Part shown: in pieces, positions 1-8,062 of the stretch
How positions within the stretch are numbered: the first letter of the stretch is position 1
Layout of the letters: each line of letters begins with the position of its first letter
From: a virus
Direction: 5' to 3' (one strand)
IMG/VR virus record: IMGVR_UViG_3300028388_004281
Span: 1 to 64,000 of that record
Length of the DNA stretch: 64,000 bases
Made by a program: the position numbers and the translations under genes
Notes under the pieces: generated by a model
Databases searched by the model: none
The model's input: only the letters and a program-made list of their open reading frames with translations
Told to the model about the DNA's origin: nothing

Positions 1-581
1 CCGTGCGCAGCTACATGGACTTGAAGGGCGTGACCGAGGCCATGGCCACGTCCATGCACCGCACGCTGATGGACGGGCTGATCCAGGGCAGGGGACCGAG
101 GGACGTGGCCCGAGAATTGAACAGGAGCGTGGACGGCATAGGCAAGGTACGCGCCCGAACCATCGCCCGAACCGAGACCATACGAGCCCATGCCGAGGGG
201 CAGCTGGATGCGTTGAAGAACCTGGGTGTGGAGGAGGTGGGGGTGATGGTCGAGTGGAGCACGGCCGGGGACGACCGGGTGTGTCCGCTGTGTGCGGACA
301 TGGAGGCTGTGGTGCTCAAGATCGACGAGGCTCGGATGCTCATTCCCCGCCATCCCAACTGTCGATGTGCCTGGATCCCGGCCAACGTGGGCGAGCCTAC
401 TAAGGGGCAGGTGAGGGGTAAGAGCAGGATCGACAGTGCCGTCGATCGGTCCGTCAGGAGCGAGAAGCCAAGGGCGGACTCGGCCGCACAGGCCCGCAGG
501 CTGTCCACATGGGCAGGAGCCGACACGCGAGTGCGCAAGCGTCGGCCGCGTTCGAAGGTCCCACCCCAGAAAGGGAGATGA
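1..581 (+). CDS. Minor head morphogenesis protein (Mu gpF/SPP1 gp7-like), 3' part
   Basis: The reading frame is open from the left edge, so the true start lies outside the window; only the C-terminal 190 or so residues are present. The segment IARTETIRAHAEGQ, followed by a Cys pair (VCPLCADMEA) and then IPRHPNCRCAW, is the hallmark C-terminal region of the Mu gpF/SPP1 gp7 head-morphogenesis family. These proteins sit inside or at the portal vertex and act early in capsid assembly or DNA ejection. The tail after about residue 130 is basic (RKRRPRSK). Its position just before scaffold and capsid genes fits the usual portal, gpF, scaffold, capsid order. Confidence 0.8.
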   Translation, partial: VRSYMDLKGVTEAMATSMHRTLMDGLIQGRGPRDVARELNRSVDGIGKVRARTIARTETIRAHAEGQLDALKNLGVEEVGVMVEWSTAGDDRVCPLCADMEAVVLKIDEARMLIPRHPNCRCAWIPANVGEPTKGQVRGKSRIDSAVDRSVRSEKPRADSAAQARRLSTWAGADTRVRKRRPRSKVPPQKGR

Positions 582-582
582 T

Positions 583-831
583 ATGACCATGGACCACAAC
601 GGATTCAGCCCGACGCAGCGCCGCATGCTGGAGGTTCTGTCGGACGGCCAGCCCCATGCCAAGTCGGAGCTGCACAAGGCCTGCGGTCCCTGCAGCGAGA
701 AGACGGTGGTGGTGCACATCTTCAATCTGCGCAAGAAGCTGCAGAGGCACGGCCACGACGTGGCCTGTCGCAGGGTCAGGAGCCGTTGGTGCTATCAGCA
801 CGTTAGGCTGCTCGCACCGTCGGATGAGTAA
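583..831 (+). CDS. Small winged-helix DNA-binding protein
   Basis: An 82-residue protein starting at the ATG just after the head gene stop, with AAGGGAGA 6 bases upstream. Residues 8-75 read like the OmpR/PhoB-type effector domain: a first helix (TQRRMLEVLSDG), a recognition-type helix (SEKTVVVHIFNLRKKLQ) and a wing ending in RSRWCYQH. No receiver domain is attached. In the family such domains bind direct repeats upstream of promoters. Placement between head genes suggests a late-gene regulator or a moron, but no target is visible. Confidence 0.55.
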   Translation: MTMDHNGFSPTQRRMLEVLSDGQPHAKSELHKACGPCSEKTVVVHIFNLRKKLQRHGHDVACRRVRSRWCYQHVRLLAPSDE

Positions 832-837
832 TACCAT

Positions 838-940
838 TGATTTATAAACCGATAGATTAAACTCTCGTCGAAAATCACCACTTTCAGTTTACTAATCATC
901 GTTTCATAGGGTAAAGTTCCCGTAAAGGGGAACCCGCTCT
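838..940 (+). promoter_or_regulatory. AT-rich leader with hairpin over the RBS of the head operon
   Basis: This gap is markedly AT-rich compared with its surroundings and has promoter-like character (TTGATT, TTATAAA, GATTAA), without a convincing -35/-10 pair at good spacing. Immediately before the next ATG, GTTCCC (916-921) pairs with GGGAAC (928-933) across a GTAAAG loop. The only Shine-Dalgarno candidate, AAAGGGGA, lies in the loop and right arm, so ribosome access to the protease/scaffold gene could be controlled by the fold. Confidence 0.4.
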
Positions 941-2149
941 ATGGAACAGATTACGGCCAACATCTCCGGCTCCGTGCGGCGTGAGAAGCTGCACGGCCGC
1001 GAGTATCTGGTGGCTCCTCTGAGCCTGATCGTGCCCGGCATTCTCAACGGCTCCAACGGTCCGCTGCTCTACAGCGAGGCCGAGCTGCAGAACGACCCGT
1101 CGCGCTGGAACAGCGTGCCCATCGTGCTGGGCCATCCCACCGAACAAGGCCGCCCCCTCTCGGCCCGCAGCCCCAACGTCCTGGAAAAGTATCAACTGGG
1201 CTATGTCTTCAACGCCTTGTACGACGGGAAGCTGCGGGCCGAGGGATGGTTCGACGTGCAGTTGGTCAACAGCGTGGCGCCTGAAATCTACGGTGCGCTG
1301 ACCACCAGCAAGCCGCTGGAGCTCAGCACCGGATTGTCCGGTGACTACGACTGGACGGCCGGCACTCGAAACGGGAACAGCTACAAGGGGATGCTGAAGA
1401 ACTTCAGGCCGGATCATCTGGCCATCCTGCTGCACGATCGGGGTGCCTGCTCGTTGCAGGACGGGTGCGGCGTGAACGTAAACGCTGAATCCAGCGTTGA
1501 TGCCGATAATGAACCGAGTGATAAGGAGAACAACATGTCCAAAGAGACAGATCCGAAGGTGAAGAAGCTGGTGGATTCTCTGATCGCGAACTGCAACTGC
1601 TACGAGGAGGGCGATCGCGAGGTGCTGAACAGCTTCAGCGTCGAGAGGCTCGAATCCCTCAACGAGCACGTCAAGACACACAACGAGCTGGTGGCCAACA
1701 AGGCCCAGGCCGACGAGGCGATCGCCGATGCCGCGAAGGAGGGTGCCAAGGGGCTGAAGCAGTCCGAGCACGAGGAGGACCAGGTGACGACCAACAGCGG
1801 TCAGGAACCCCCGAAGCCCAAGACCACGGACGAGTGGCTGAAGGGGGCACCGGCCGAGGTGCAGAGCGTGGTGCGCAACGCCATGGCCGCCGAGAAGAAG
1901 CAGAAGGACTCGCTGATCGAGAAGATCACGGCCAACGAGCGCAACACGTTCACCGAGGATCACCTGCTGATGAAGGACGTGCAGGAGCTGGAGGCCATCG
2001 CGGCCATCGCCGAGGTGCCGCAGGCCAAGGGTCCTCCGCTGTACACCGGAGCGGTGGGCGGGGTCGCAACCACGAACAAGGACAGGCAGACTGAGGAAGA
2101 GGAGCCGCTGCCGCTTCCGACCATCAACTGGGCCGAGAAATCTGCCTAG
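941..2149 (+). CDS. Capsid maturation protease-scaffold fusion (DUF2213-like)
   Basis: A 402-residue protein. Residues 1-190 match the DUF2213 pattern seen in phage prohead protease genes: GHP near residue 65, a KYQLGYVFNA strand, KPLELSTGLSGDYD, then NFRPDHLAIL and GACS. Residues 200-400 are helical, charged and low in Cys, as expected for scaffold (delta) domains. The family cleaves scaffold and capsid N-termini inside the prohead. An internal ribosome site and in-frame ATG begin the scaffold half, as in lambda C/Nu3. It precedes the decoration and capsid genes. Confidence 0.7.
   Translation: MEQITANISGSVRREKLHGREYLVAPLSLIVPGILNGSNGPLLYSEAELQNDPSRWNSVPIVLGHPTEQGRPLSARSPNVLEKYQLGYVFNALYDGKLRAEGWFDVQLVNSVAPEIYGALTTSKPLELSTGLSGDYDWTAGTRNGNSYKGMLKNFRPDHLAILLHDRGACSLQDGCGVNVNAESSVDADNEPSDKENNMSKETDPKVKKLVDSLIANCNCYEEGDREVLNSFSVERLESLNEHVKTHNELVANKAQADEAIADAAKEGAKGLKQSEHEEDQVTTNSGQEPPKPKTTDEWLKGAPAEVQSVVRNAMAAEKKQKDSLIEKITANERNTFTEDHLLMKDVQELEAIAAIAEVPQAKGPPLYTGAVGGVATTNKDRQTEEEEPLPLPTINWAEKSA
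1535..2149 (+). CDS. Internal in-frame scaffold protein
   Basis: Within the protease gene, ATAAGGAGAACAAC sits just before an in-frame ATG, a stronger ribosome site than that of the full-length start. Translation from here gives a 204-residue helical, acidic/basic protein without the protease domain, ending at the same stop. Lambda Nu3 and many HK97-like phages make separate scaffold this way. The product would guide capsid shell assembly and be removed by the protease. Evidence is the ribosome site, frame and domain boundary. Confidence 0.6.
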   Translation: MSKETDPKVKKLVDSLIANCNCYEEGDREVLNSFSVERLESLNEHVKTHNELVANKAQADEAIADAAKEGAKGLKQSEHEEDQVTTNSGQEPPKPKTTDEWLKGAPAEVQSVVRNAMAAEKKQKDSLIEKITANERNTFTEDHLLMKDVQELEAIAAIAEVPQAKGPPLYTGAVGGVATTNKDRQTEEEEPLPLPTINWAEKSA

Positions 2150-2192
2150 TCGTTTTCCCATAGCTCAGCAAACTCGAATCAGGAGATAACAA

Positions 2193-2678
2193 ATGAAGGG
2201 CAACGAAATCATCGTCAGCGCGGAACCGCAGGGAAGGTTCCTGGAGGGCATCGTGTCGGGCACTCCGTCCCCCGGCACAGTGATGCAGATCACCGCCGCC
2301 ACGGAGCCGGTGAACGGCCGACACACGTGGGAGGCCTACAATCCCGGAGCGGACGGCAACCAGCGGCTGATCGCCGTGCTGCTGCCCGATGCGCTGCAGG
2401 GGAATATCTACTCCGACGCCTACACGAGCGGCGACCGCTGCTTCCTGTACTGCCCGATCGCGGGCGAGGAGCTGAACATGCTCGTGGCCGACGTGGACAC
2501 GGGCACCAGCGATTCGTTCGCCATCGGCGACATCATGATCGTGGACGACGGCACCGGCAAGCTGATTGCCACGACCGGCACGCCGGAGAGCGAGCCGTTC
2601 ATTATCATGGAGACCTATGCCGATCCGAGCGACACGCAGACAGACTACTGGCTGTGGTGCATGTTCACCGGCTACTAA
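2193..2678 (+). CDS. Probable head decoration protein
   Basis: A 161-residue acidic protein with GGAGATAACAA before the ATG. It is predicted mostly beta, with a run of alternating hydrophobic residues (RCFLYCPIAG, DIMIVDDGTGKLIAT) and no catalytic motif. The C-terminal half resembles phage head-decoration or stabilisation proteins in length and position, directly between scaffold and major capsid genes. Such proteins bind the outside of expanded capsids. The assignment rests mainly on gene order. Confidence 0.5.
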   Translation: MKGNEIIVSAEPQGRFLEGIVSGTPSPGTVMQITAATEPVNGRHTWEAYNPGADGNQRLIAVLLPDALQGNIYSDAYTSGDRCFLYCPIAGEELNMLVADVDTGTSDSFAIGDIMIVDDGTGKLIATTGTPESEPFIIMETYADPSDTQTDYWLWCMFTGY

Positions 2679-2716
2679 TCCCTACGACAGGCAACTTTTG
2701 GAAGGAGATACGACGC

Positions 2717-3850
2717 ATGTTTACTGATTACGTGCTGAACGGACAGGGCCACGGCGAGGTCGGCGAACAGCTGGCCGGGTGCCGCTACGAGCCCAACCTC
2801 TACAGGCCGTTTCGCGGAAAGAACGGCAAGGATTTCGTGACGATCAACACGGGCATCGACGACGAGGGGAAGCCCGTCCACAAGTCGTTCACGGTGAACG
2901 ACGCCCGCGACATGGGCATTCCGGTGCCCGTGACCAACGCTACGTCGCTCCGCAAGGACGAGTGGATCATGCTGGACACGGCGGTGATCCGAGCCGCCCG
3001 CGCCCGCCTGCGTGCCTGGTCCGATCTGGCCGCTGCAAGTTCCTTCGGCGGTTTCAACGGCATGGCGAAGATGGTCTTGGAGCACGAGACCATGAGCGAT
3101 CCCGGTGAAGCGATCGTGGACATGGACGGGCTGACTCCGGGCCGCACGGACGCACCGCTCTACCAGCTCGAAGGATTGCCGCTGCCGATCACGCACAGCG
3201 ACTTCTTCTTCAGCGAGCGCCGTCTGGCTGTATCCCGCAACACCGGAACGCCGCTGGACTCGACCATGGCCGAGGCTGCAGGTCGACGCGTGGCGGAGCA
3301 GATCGAGAAGACGCTGGTGGGTTCCGTGACTGGGATCACCTACGGCGACTCGACCAACTACACCGCCGCATTGGGTAGCAAGGTGTACGGCTACACCAAC
3401 TACCCGAACCGCATCACCAAGACGGACGTCACCACGCCCGACGGCACCAACGGCGCAACGACGGTGGACGACGTGCTGGCGATGGTCGAGCTGGCGTCCG
3501 ATAGCTACTTCTACGGACCCTTCATGCTGTACCACTCGACGGACTGGGACAAGTACATGGACGACGACTACCGGGCCAACGACAGCCGCACGCTGCGGCA
3601 GAGGCTGCGGGAGATCAGCCAGATCACGGACGTTCGCCGGCTGGACTTCCTGACCGATACGTTCACGCTGCTGCTGGTCCAGATGACGGCCGAGGTGGCA
3701 CGAGCGGTGATCGGCATGGACATCACCACGGTGCAGTGGCCCACATCCGGCGGCATGCGCCAGAACTTCAAGGTGATGGGCATCATGGTGCCGCAGCTCC
3801 GGGCCGACTACAACGGCAATACGGGTATCGTGCACGGCACCACTTCCTAG
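2717..3850 (+). CDS. Major capsid protein (HK97 fold, encapsulin/linocin-like branch)
   Basis: A 377-residue protein; the ATG is preceded by GAAGGAGATACGACGC. The phrases LPLPITHSDFFFSERRL, GTPLDSTMAEAAGRRVAEQIE and GYTNYPNR are typical of encapsulin/linocin-like capsid proteins (P-domain spine helix after an inner strand). Length and position after scaffold and decoration genes fit. It forms the icosahedral shell. The longer reading frame upstream of this ATG overlaps the decoration gene and lacks a ribosome site, so it is not used. Confidence 0.8.
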   Translation: MFTDYVLNGQGHGEVGEQLAGCRYEPNLYRPFRGKNGKDFVTINTGIDDEGKPVHKSFTVNDARDMGIPVPVTNATSLRKDEWIMLDTAVIRAARARLRAWSDLAAASSFGGFNGMAKMVLEHETMSDPGEAIVDMDGLTPGRTDAPLYQLEGLPLPITHSDFFFSERRLAVSRNTGTPLDSTMAEAAGRRVAEQIEKTLVGSVTGITYGDSTNYTAALGSKVYGYTNYPNRITKTDVTTPDGTNGATTVDDVLAMVELASDSYFYGPFMLYHSTDWDKYMDDDYRANDSRTLRQRLREISQITDVRRLDFLTDTFTLLLVQMTAEVARAVIGMDITTVQWPTSGGMRQNFKVMGIMVPQLRADYNGNTGIVHGTTS

Positions 3851-3876
3851 TCGACTGATCTGTGAGGAGCGGAAGC

Positions 3877-4194
3877 ATGTATCAGTTTGAATTGATCGCC
3901 GGTCGCCACGTGGACGAGAAGGGTACCAAGTACCAGCGTGGCGACCGCATCTCGAGCAACGTGGAGCTGGACAAGCGGTTCGGCTCCAACAAGTTCAGGC
4001 GCATCCAGCCGGAGCAGGGAGGCGGAACCGCGACAGTTCAGGCCGAACCGGAGCAGGACGACTGGGAGTCCGAGCTGGACTTAGAACGGATGTCGGTGCG
4101 GGAGCTGAGGGTGTTCGCCGAGCAGGAGGAGATCGACCTGGAGGGATGCACAAGGAAGGCTCAGATCGTAGAGCGCATCAGGGAGCACCTGTAG
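3877..4194 (+). CDS. Small head protein with SAP/HeH-like C-terminus
   Basis: A 105-residue protein with the strong site GGAGCGGA upstream of the chosen ATG. Residues 1-40 look like a small beta domain (GRHVDEKGTKYQRGDRI), as found in short proteins following capsid genes. Residues 70-105 (MSVRELRVFAEQEEIDLEG, then helix) match the helix-extended-helix SAP/LEM/Rho-N type. Such HeH tails bind nucleic acid or protein partners. Likely a head-tail joining or packaging accessory protein; exact role unknown. Confidence 0.5.
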   Translation: MYQFELIAGRHVDEKGTKYQRGDRISSNVELDKRFGSNKFRRIQPEQGGGTATVQAEPEQDDWESELDLERMSVRELRVFAEQEEIDLEGCTRKAQIVERIREHL

Positions 4195-4195
4195 C

Positions 4196-4606
4196 ATGGC
4201 ACGCCGCACCAACGAACTGAAGGTCCAGCAGGTTCTTCTCGACCACTACGACGGCAAGTCGGACCTGGACCCGTTCATCGACACGGCCACCGCCATGACG
4301 GACTACCTGGCCGGCAAGGACTCGGACGGCGTGCTCACCAGCGCTTTGCTGGAGCGGATCGAGACGTTCCTGGCGGCACACTACTACGGGCATGCCGACC
4401 AGTTCAAGGCCAGCGAGAAGCGGGGCAAGTCCAGCGCCGTCTACCAGGGCGAGTGGGGCATGGGGCTGCGCAGCACGCAGTACGGCCAGGTCGCTGTAGA
4501 TCTGGATCCGACGGGCACGCTGGCGTCGCTGGGCAAGCGCCCGCTGATGTTCAAGTGGATGGGACTGCCCCGCAGCGAGCAGACCAAGTACGAGGATCGA
4601 GACTGA
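4196..4606 (+). CDS. Head-tail connector (gp6-like), putative
   Basis: A 136-residue protein starting one base after the previous stop. It is helical at the N-terminus (DLDPFIDTATAMTDYLAG, then LLERIETFLAAHYY) and ends in a short conserved-looking KWMGLPRSEQTKY. The length, an LxxFID..A..M/V start and its place right after the capsid cluster fit adaptor proteins of the HK97 gp6/SPP1 gp15 type that ring the portal. Recognition is by pattern and synteny. Confidence 0.5.
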   Translation: MARRTNELKVQQVLLDHYDGKSDLDPFIDTATAMTDYLAGKDSDGVLTSALLERIETFLAAHYYGHADQFKASEKRGKSSAVYQGEWGMGLRSTQYGQVAVDLDPTGTLASLGKRPLMFKWMGLPRSEQTKYEDRD

Positions 4607-4962
4607 TGCCGTTCGGCCGCAGACCGATGAAGGCAGTCTACTGGGCGTTCAGCGGGTACGACGCCTACGGCGAGCCCACGGTGACGACGCCCGTGGAGCT
4701 GGACGTGCGGTGGGAGCAGGGGCTGGCCGAGGAGATCACCCCCAACCTGCAGCCGACGGCTGTGGACGCCACGGCGTGGGTGGACCGCGACGTAACGGTC
4801 GGCAGCATGTTCCGCATCGAGGCGCTGGTCGACACGCCCGGCACCGCCGACGAGATCCTGGAGGTCGTGGAGTTCCAGAAGATACCCGACATCAAGGGCC
4901 GGCTGTTCGAGCGAGTGGTACTGCTGCGCAAGTACAAGGATTCGCTGCCTACGGTGAGCTGA
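4606..4962 (+). CDS. Head closure / head-tail adaptor, putative
   Basis: A 118-residue protein whose ATG overlaps the preceding stop (ATGA-type coupling). It is all-beta in character, with WAFSGYDAYGEPTVTTPVELDVRW and repeated valine strands. That is the usual look of SPP1 gp16-like stopper proteins that follow the gp6-type connector. No enzymatic motif. Function inferred from order and fold character. Confidence 0.45.
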   Translation: MPFGRRPMKAVYWAFSGYDAYGEPTVTTPVELDVRWEQGLAEEITPNLQPTAVDATAWVDRDVTVGSMFRIEALVDTPGTADEILEVVEFQKIPDIKGRLFERVVLLRKYKDSLPTVS

Positions 4963-5384
4963 TGAGAAAGTTCCGCTTAGTTTTGGCATTTATTGCAATG
5001 GCGGCGGTCGCCGTGCTCGTCGCGATGCAGGTGCGGATGCTGAACGCTCAGACCCTCGCACCCATGCTGCGCGTGCCCTGCACCGTGGTGGAGGTGGTGG
5101 ACGGCGACACGGTCACAGTGGAGTTGCGGCTGCGGGCGCGGGTAAGGCTGAAGGACTGCTGGGCGCCGGAGTTGAACGAGCCTGGTGGGCAGGAGGCACG
5201 GGACGCGATGGTGCGGTTCACGCGGAACAAGGATGCCGTGCTGGAGGTTCCGTTCGATCGCATGAATCGATTGGACGATGTGCTGTCGTTCGGCCGCATC
5301 GTGGGACGTGTATACGCGGACGGCAGGGACGTCGGCAACAGGTTGATCGAGGGCGGTTTGGCTACATCAACTAGGAGCGAGTGA
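4962..5384 (+). CDS. Exported staphylococcal-nuclease-like protein
   Basis: A 140-residue protein. Residues 1-30 form a signal peptide or anchor (KFRLVLAFIAMAAVAVLVAM). The remainder is a compact SNase domain: VVEVVDGDTVTVE carries the metal-binding Asp-Asp-Thr, VRLKDCWAPELN the conserved Arg and the Glu of the PE motif, and GRIVGRVYADG, then VGNRLIEGGLA, is the usual C-terminal half. SNases hydrolyse DNA/RNA phosphodiesters with Ca2+. It is ATGA-coupled to the connector gene and followed by an exported protease. Being exported, it would act in the periplasm, at the cell surface or outside, perhaps on competitor or host DNA. Confidence 0.7.
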   Translation: MRKFRLVLAFIAMAAVAVLVAMQVRMLNAQTLAPMLRVPCTVVEVVDGDTVTVELRLRARVRLKDCWAPELNEPGGQEARDAMVRFTRNKDAVLEVPFDRMNRLDDVLSFGRIVGRVYADGRDVGNRLIEGGLATSTRSE

Positions 5385-5385
5385 C

Positions 5386-6096
5386 ATGAAACCCAGATGG
5401 TGGTGGCTGTTGCTGATCGCGGTTCTCTGGGGCAACGCCTTGGCGGGCGAGCGGATCGTGGACAACGTGGTGCGGGTGCATCTGGCCCAGACAGATGGAC
5501 GGATGACCGAGAACACTTACGGCAGCGGGGCGTACATGGGCAACCGTGTGGTGCTCAGCTGTGCCCATTTGTTCGACGACGGGCCGTCTTTGGTGGGCCG
5601 TGTGTACTTCCGGGATGGTGAGCAGCACGAGTTTGTGTGCCGCAGCTTGGACCGTCAGTGGGACCAGTCGGTGCTGCATCTTAAATCACAGCCGACTCGT
5701 CAGGGCCTGAAGCTGGCCCAGGCGGTGCCACAGATCGGCGATCCGGTGTTTGCCTACGGCTACGGTCGGGGAAATCGGGTGATGGTCACCAGCGGCCGGG
5801 TGCACGGCTACAGATCGTATAGTGCCAGCGTACCGAACAAAGACTGGATCGTGATGACCGGGCGCGTAGACAAGGGTTCCAGCGGCGGGCCGATCCTGAA
5901 CGAGCAGGGCTACGTGGTCGGCAACTTGTGGGGCACCAAGCCGGTTGATTCTGGCACCTGGCACACCGTAGGGATCATGACGGGACGCACTCGCAGGTTC
6001 CTGCTGCCCTGGAACGCCAAGCTGCAGGCCGTGGGCATCCGCAACGGACTGTACCCGCCGAGGTCCAGGGTCGCGTGTCCTCCGGGCGGGTCGTGA
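5386..6096 (+). CDS. Exported trypsin-like serine protease
   Basis: A 236-residue protein with AGGAGCGA upstream. Residues 1-20 are a classical signal peptide (WWWLLLIAVLWGNALA, cleavable after ALA). The S1-type triad is visible: His in VVLSCAHLF (about 59), Asp in RQWDQSVLHL (about 91) and Ser in DKGSSGGPI (about 168). It resembles the protease core of DegP/HtrA-like enzymes without a PDZ domain. It would act outside the cytoplasm. No other phage lysin is apparent here, so a lysis or host-envelope role is possible. Its TGA is followed in the same frame by the collagen-like frame. Confidence 0.75.
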   Translation: MKPRWWWLLLIAVLWGNALAGERIVDNVVRVHLAQTDGRMTENTYGSGAYMGNRVVLSCAHLFDDGPSLVGRVYFRDGEQHEFVCRSLDRQWDQSVLHLKSQPTRQGLKLAQAVPQIGDPVFAYGYGRGNRVMVTSGRVHGYRSYSASVPNKDWIVMTGRVDKGSSGGPILNEQGYVVGNLWGTKPVDSGTWHTVGIMTGRTRRFLLPWNAKLQAVGIRNGLYPPRSRVACPPGGS

Positions 6097-6111
6097 GTTA
6101 CTGCTCCCAGG

Positions 6112-6891
6112 GTGCGGACTGCACCCCAGCCGATACTTGTTGAACCGTCCAATCCGATCCCTGCTACTCAGTTTCCGCAGTCGGCTCCCGCGCCTGCTCC
6201 TTCTACAACGGCACCTCCTACGACGAGTGCTCCGCCGACAAACAACGGCAATCAGAACTCGGTCAACGTGAACGTGAGCTACAGCAAGCTGCTCGAACAC
6301 CTGAAGAACGATCCGGAGTTCATGGCGTCCGCCAAGGGCGACGAGGGTCCTCAAGGGCCGGAAGGGCCGGAAGGTCCGGAGGGACCGGCAGGCAGCGACG
6401 GGCAGGACGGGCAGGATGCACAGCTGACGCCGGAGCACTTGGCAACGATGACCGCCGCGATCATACAGACGCTCAAGGGCGACGAGGAGTTCCTGGCGTC
6501 GGTTACTGGACCTCCTGGCGATGTGACGACCGTGGACTTGTCGCCGTTGATCGCACGCATCGAGGCGTTGGAGCAGTCCACGGCCACGGTGCCCGTGGGC
6601 GGCGAGGCGCAGGCGGAGTGGAGCCATCTGGTGCTGCTCGCCTCGCAGAACGCCGACTACTGGAGCAGGCTGTCGGGCGAGTACGAGCGGGCATTGGGGT
6701 ACTACCACCAGCTGAAGCACTTGGAACCACCCACTGACAGTGACGTGGGTCCGCTGCCGTTGCTGGTGGCCTACAGCGGCGGTAAGGCCGTAAAGAGTTG
6801 GGTTGGCCTGCGGAACGTTTCGCAGGCGTTTTCGAGTCTCTCCCGCGGCGACTACGACGAGTTTCTGTACGCCGACGGGGGCAACCAATAG
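6112..6891 (+). CDS. Collagen-like, Pro/Thr-rich protein
   Basis: A 259-residue frame that begins at GTG with only a weak ribosome site and is in the same frame as the protease gene before it, after a single TGA. Residues 8-45 are Pro/Ala/Thr-rich (linker-like). Residues 75-100 contain Gly-X-Y triplets (GPEGPEGPEGPAG), then a helical region and a second short GPPG. Collagen-like segments form trimeric stalks in phage fibres. It may be an independent protein or a readthrough extension of the protease. Confidence 0.55.
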   Translation: MRTAPQPILVEPSNPIPATQFPQSAPAPAPSTTAPPTTSAPPTNNGNQNSVNVNVSYSKLLEHLKNDPEFMASAKGDEGPQGPEGPEGPEGPAGSDGQDGQDAQLTPEHLATMTAAIIQTLKGDEEFLASVTGPPGDVTTVDLSPLIARIEALEQSTATVPVGGEAQAEWSHLVLLASQNADYWSRLSGEYERALGYYHQLKHLEPPTDSDVGPLPLLVAYSGGKAVKSWVGLRNVSQAFSSLSRGDYDEFLYADGGNQ

Positions 6892-6902
6892 GAGCGACAA
6901 TC

Positions 6903-7121
6903 ATGCCGCTTGATCCAGAAGTGTCCGATCTGTTGAAAGGCGAGATGGTCAGTGGTGCTCGCGAGAGCGCCCGGCTGTCGGGTGCGGTGGACCGCAACCT
7001 GGTCCAGGGCCTGGGCGTGATCAACTCCACGTTGATCCAGCAGCACGGCGGTACGGCCGACGATGCAGCCCAGATGGCCGCGTTGCGCACGAGCATCTAT
7101 GTGCCCCAGAAGAACGCGTAG
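6903..7121 (+). CDS. Small hypothetical protein
   Basis: A 72-residue helical protein with GGAGCGACAATC before ATG. No recognised motif; rich in Gln, Ser and Ala (GVINSTLIQQHGGTADDAAQM). It follows the collagen-like gene by 11 bases and is closed by a strong hairpin, so it ends this transcription unit segment. Confidence 0.55.
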   Translation: MPLDPEVSDLLKGEMVSGARESARLSGAVDRNLVQGLGVINSTLIQQHGGTADDAAQMAALRTSIYVPQKNA

Positions 7122-7148
7122 TTTGGCTGCGAGGGTGGATGGGGGAAC

Positions 7149-7187
7149 GCCAGCCCCCGGTATCTATGACCCGCTTCGGGGGCTGGC
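7149..7187 (+). terminator. Hairpin, probable transcription terminator
   Basis: GCCAGCCCCCG pairs perfectly with CGGGGGCTGGC (11 bp, 17-base loop). It lies between two genes and is followed by TTCTCC rather than a long U run, so termination may be partial. Confidence 0.55.
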
Positions 7188-7212
7188 TTCTCCATGACAA
7201 GGGAGCGGAACC

Positions 7213-7377
7213 ATGAGCGATGACTTGGATGCCTGGGCCGAGTTCTTGAAGGAGACGGACGCCAATCATCACATGGCCCAGAACCATCAGATGATGTACG
7301 AGCAGACGATAGGAAACATCGCGGCATTGAAGGCCATCAACGACAGCGACATCGAGGAGGCGGTAAAAAACTCATGA
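7213..7377 (+). CDS. Small acidic hypothetical protein (54 aa)
   Basis: A short gene with the strong GGAGCGGA site and an ATGA overlap with the next gene. The 54-residue product (starting MSDDLDAWAEFLKETD) is acidic, helical and Met/His-rich in the middle. No family recognised; coding is supported by the ribosome site and coupling. Confidence 0.55.
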   Translation: MSDDLDAWAEFLKETDANHHMAQNHQMMYEQTIGNIAALKAINDSDIEEAVKNS

Positions 7378-7841
7378 ACGCTCCAGACGTGTCGCCTGTG
7401 ATAAAGGCCGAGGCCGCCCGCGGTCTGCTGGAGCGGCTGTGGGAGAAGACGGCGTTGGTGAGGCTGTTCAGGTACAACGCCTCGATGAAGCACGGCGTAC
7501 CGATCAAGGACCGCGAGTTCGAGTTCAAGGTGCCGGAGCCGCCCAAGGAGGTGGTCAAGGAGGTACCGGTCGAGAAGGAAGTCATCAAGGAGGTGCCGAT
7601 CGAGAAGGTCGTGGAGAAGGAAGTGCCCGCTCCGCAGGAGCCGGTGCAGGACGACCCGTGGCGGTGGACGAAGAACGCACTGGGAGCGTTGGCGGTGGCG
7701 GGGGCCACGGCGGCAGGCACGGCGGGCCTGATGAGCCTGGCTGGAGGCGGAAGAAACGAGGCGGCAGAGTCCGGGAGCGTGACGAAGTACAAGCAGAGTC
7801 CTCTGCAGTTCATAGAGGACCGGGGAGCACACTTGCCATGA
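7374..7841 (+). CDS. Single-pass membrane protein with Val-Pro/Glu-Lys repeat
   Basis: A 155-residue protein. After a helical N-terminus come tandem short repeats (KEVPVEKEVIKEVPIEK, about residues 58-85) that should form an extended charged rod. A hydrophobic Ala/Gly-rich helix follows (ALGALAVAGATAAGTAGLM, about 103-121), then a short tail. The rod-plus-membrane-helix design recalls envelope-spanning proteins, hence a spanin-like role is conceivable. Coupled by ATGA to the genes on both sides. Confidence 0.5.
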   Translation: MNAPDVSPVIKAEAARGLLERLWEKTALVRLFRYNASMKHGVPIKDREFEFKVPEPPKEVVKEVPVEKEVIKEVPIEKVVEKEVPAPQEPVQDDPWRWTKNALGALAVAGATAAGTAGLMSLAGGGRNEAAESGSVTKYKQSPLQFIEDRGAHLP

Positions 7842-8062
7842 GCGCGGCGATGGAAGATTTGTTGCGTGGACACCTGCAGCGGCAGAGGCAGATCCACCAG
7901 CGGAGCCTGAAGGCGGTGGCCGACATGGCGTCGGCGAACAGTGAGATGATCCTGATGAACGGTTTGGATGCGGTCATGTCCAGGAAGGAAGCACGGGCCG
8001 TGCTGAGCGGAGGACAAGACGATGGGCAGGGTGACGGAGTGGATGGAGAAGTTGTCGGCTGA
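7838..8062 (+). CDS. Small helical hypothetical protein
   Basis: A 74-residue protein, ATGA-coupled to the membrane protein gene. Residues 5-50 are amphipathic helix (LLRGHLQRQRQIHQRSLKAV), and the C-terminus is Gly/Asp-rich. No recognised family. Confidence 0.5.
   Translation: MSAAMEDLLRGHLQRQRQIHQRSLKAVADMASANSEMILMNGLDAVMSRKEARAVLSGGQDDGQGDGVDGEVVG

Noticed and set aside
896-2161. Long minus-strand open frame opposite the protease/scaffold gene
   Set aside because: Antisense shadow of a GC-rich gene; no ribosome site and low-complexity Leu/Arg/Val composition.
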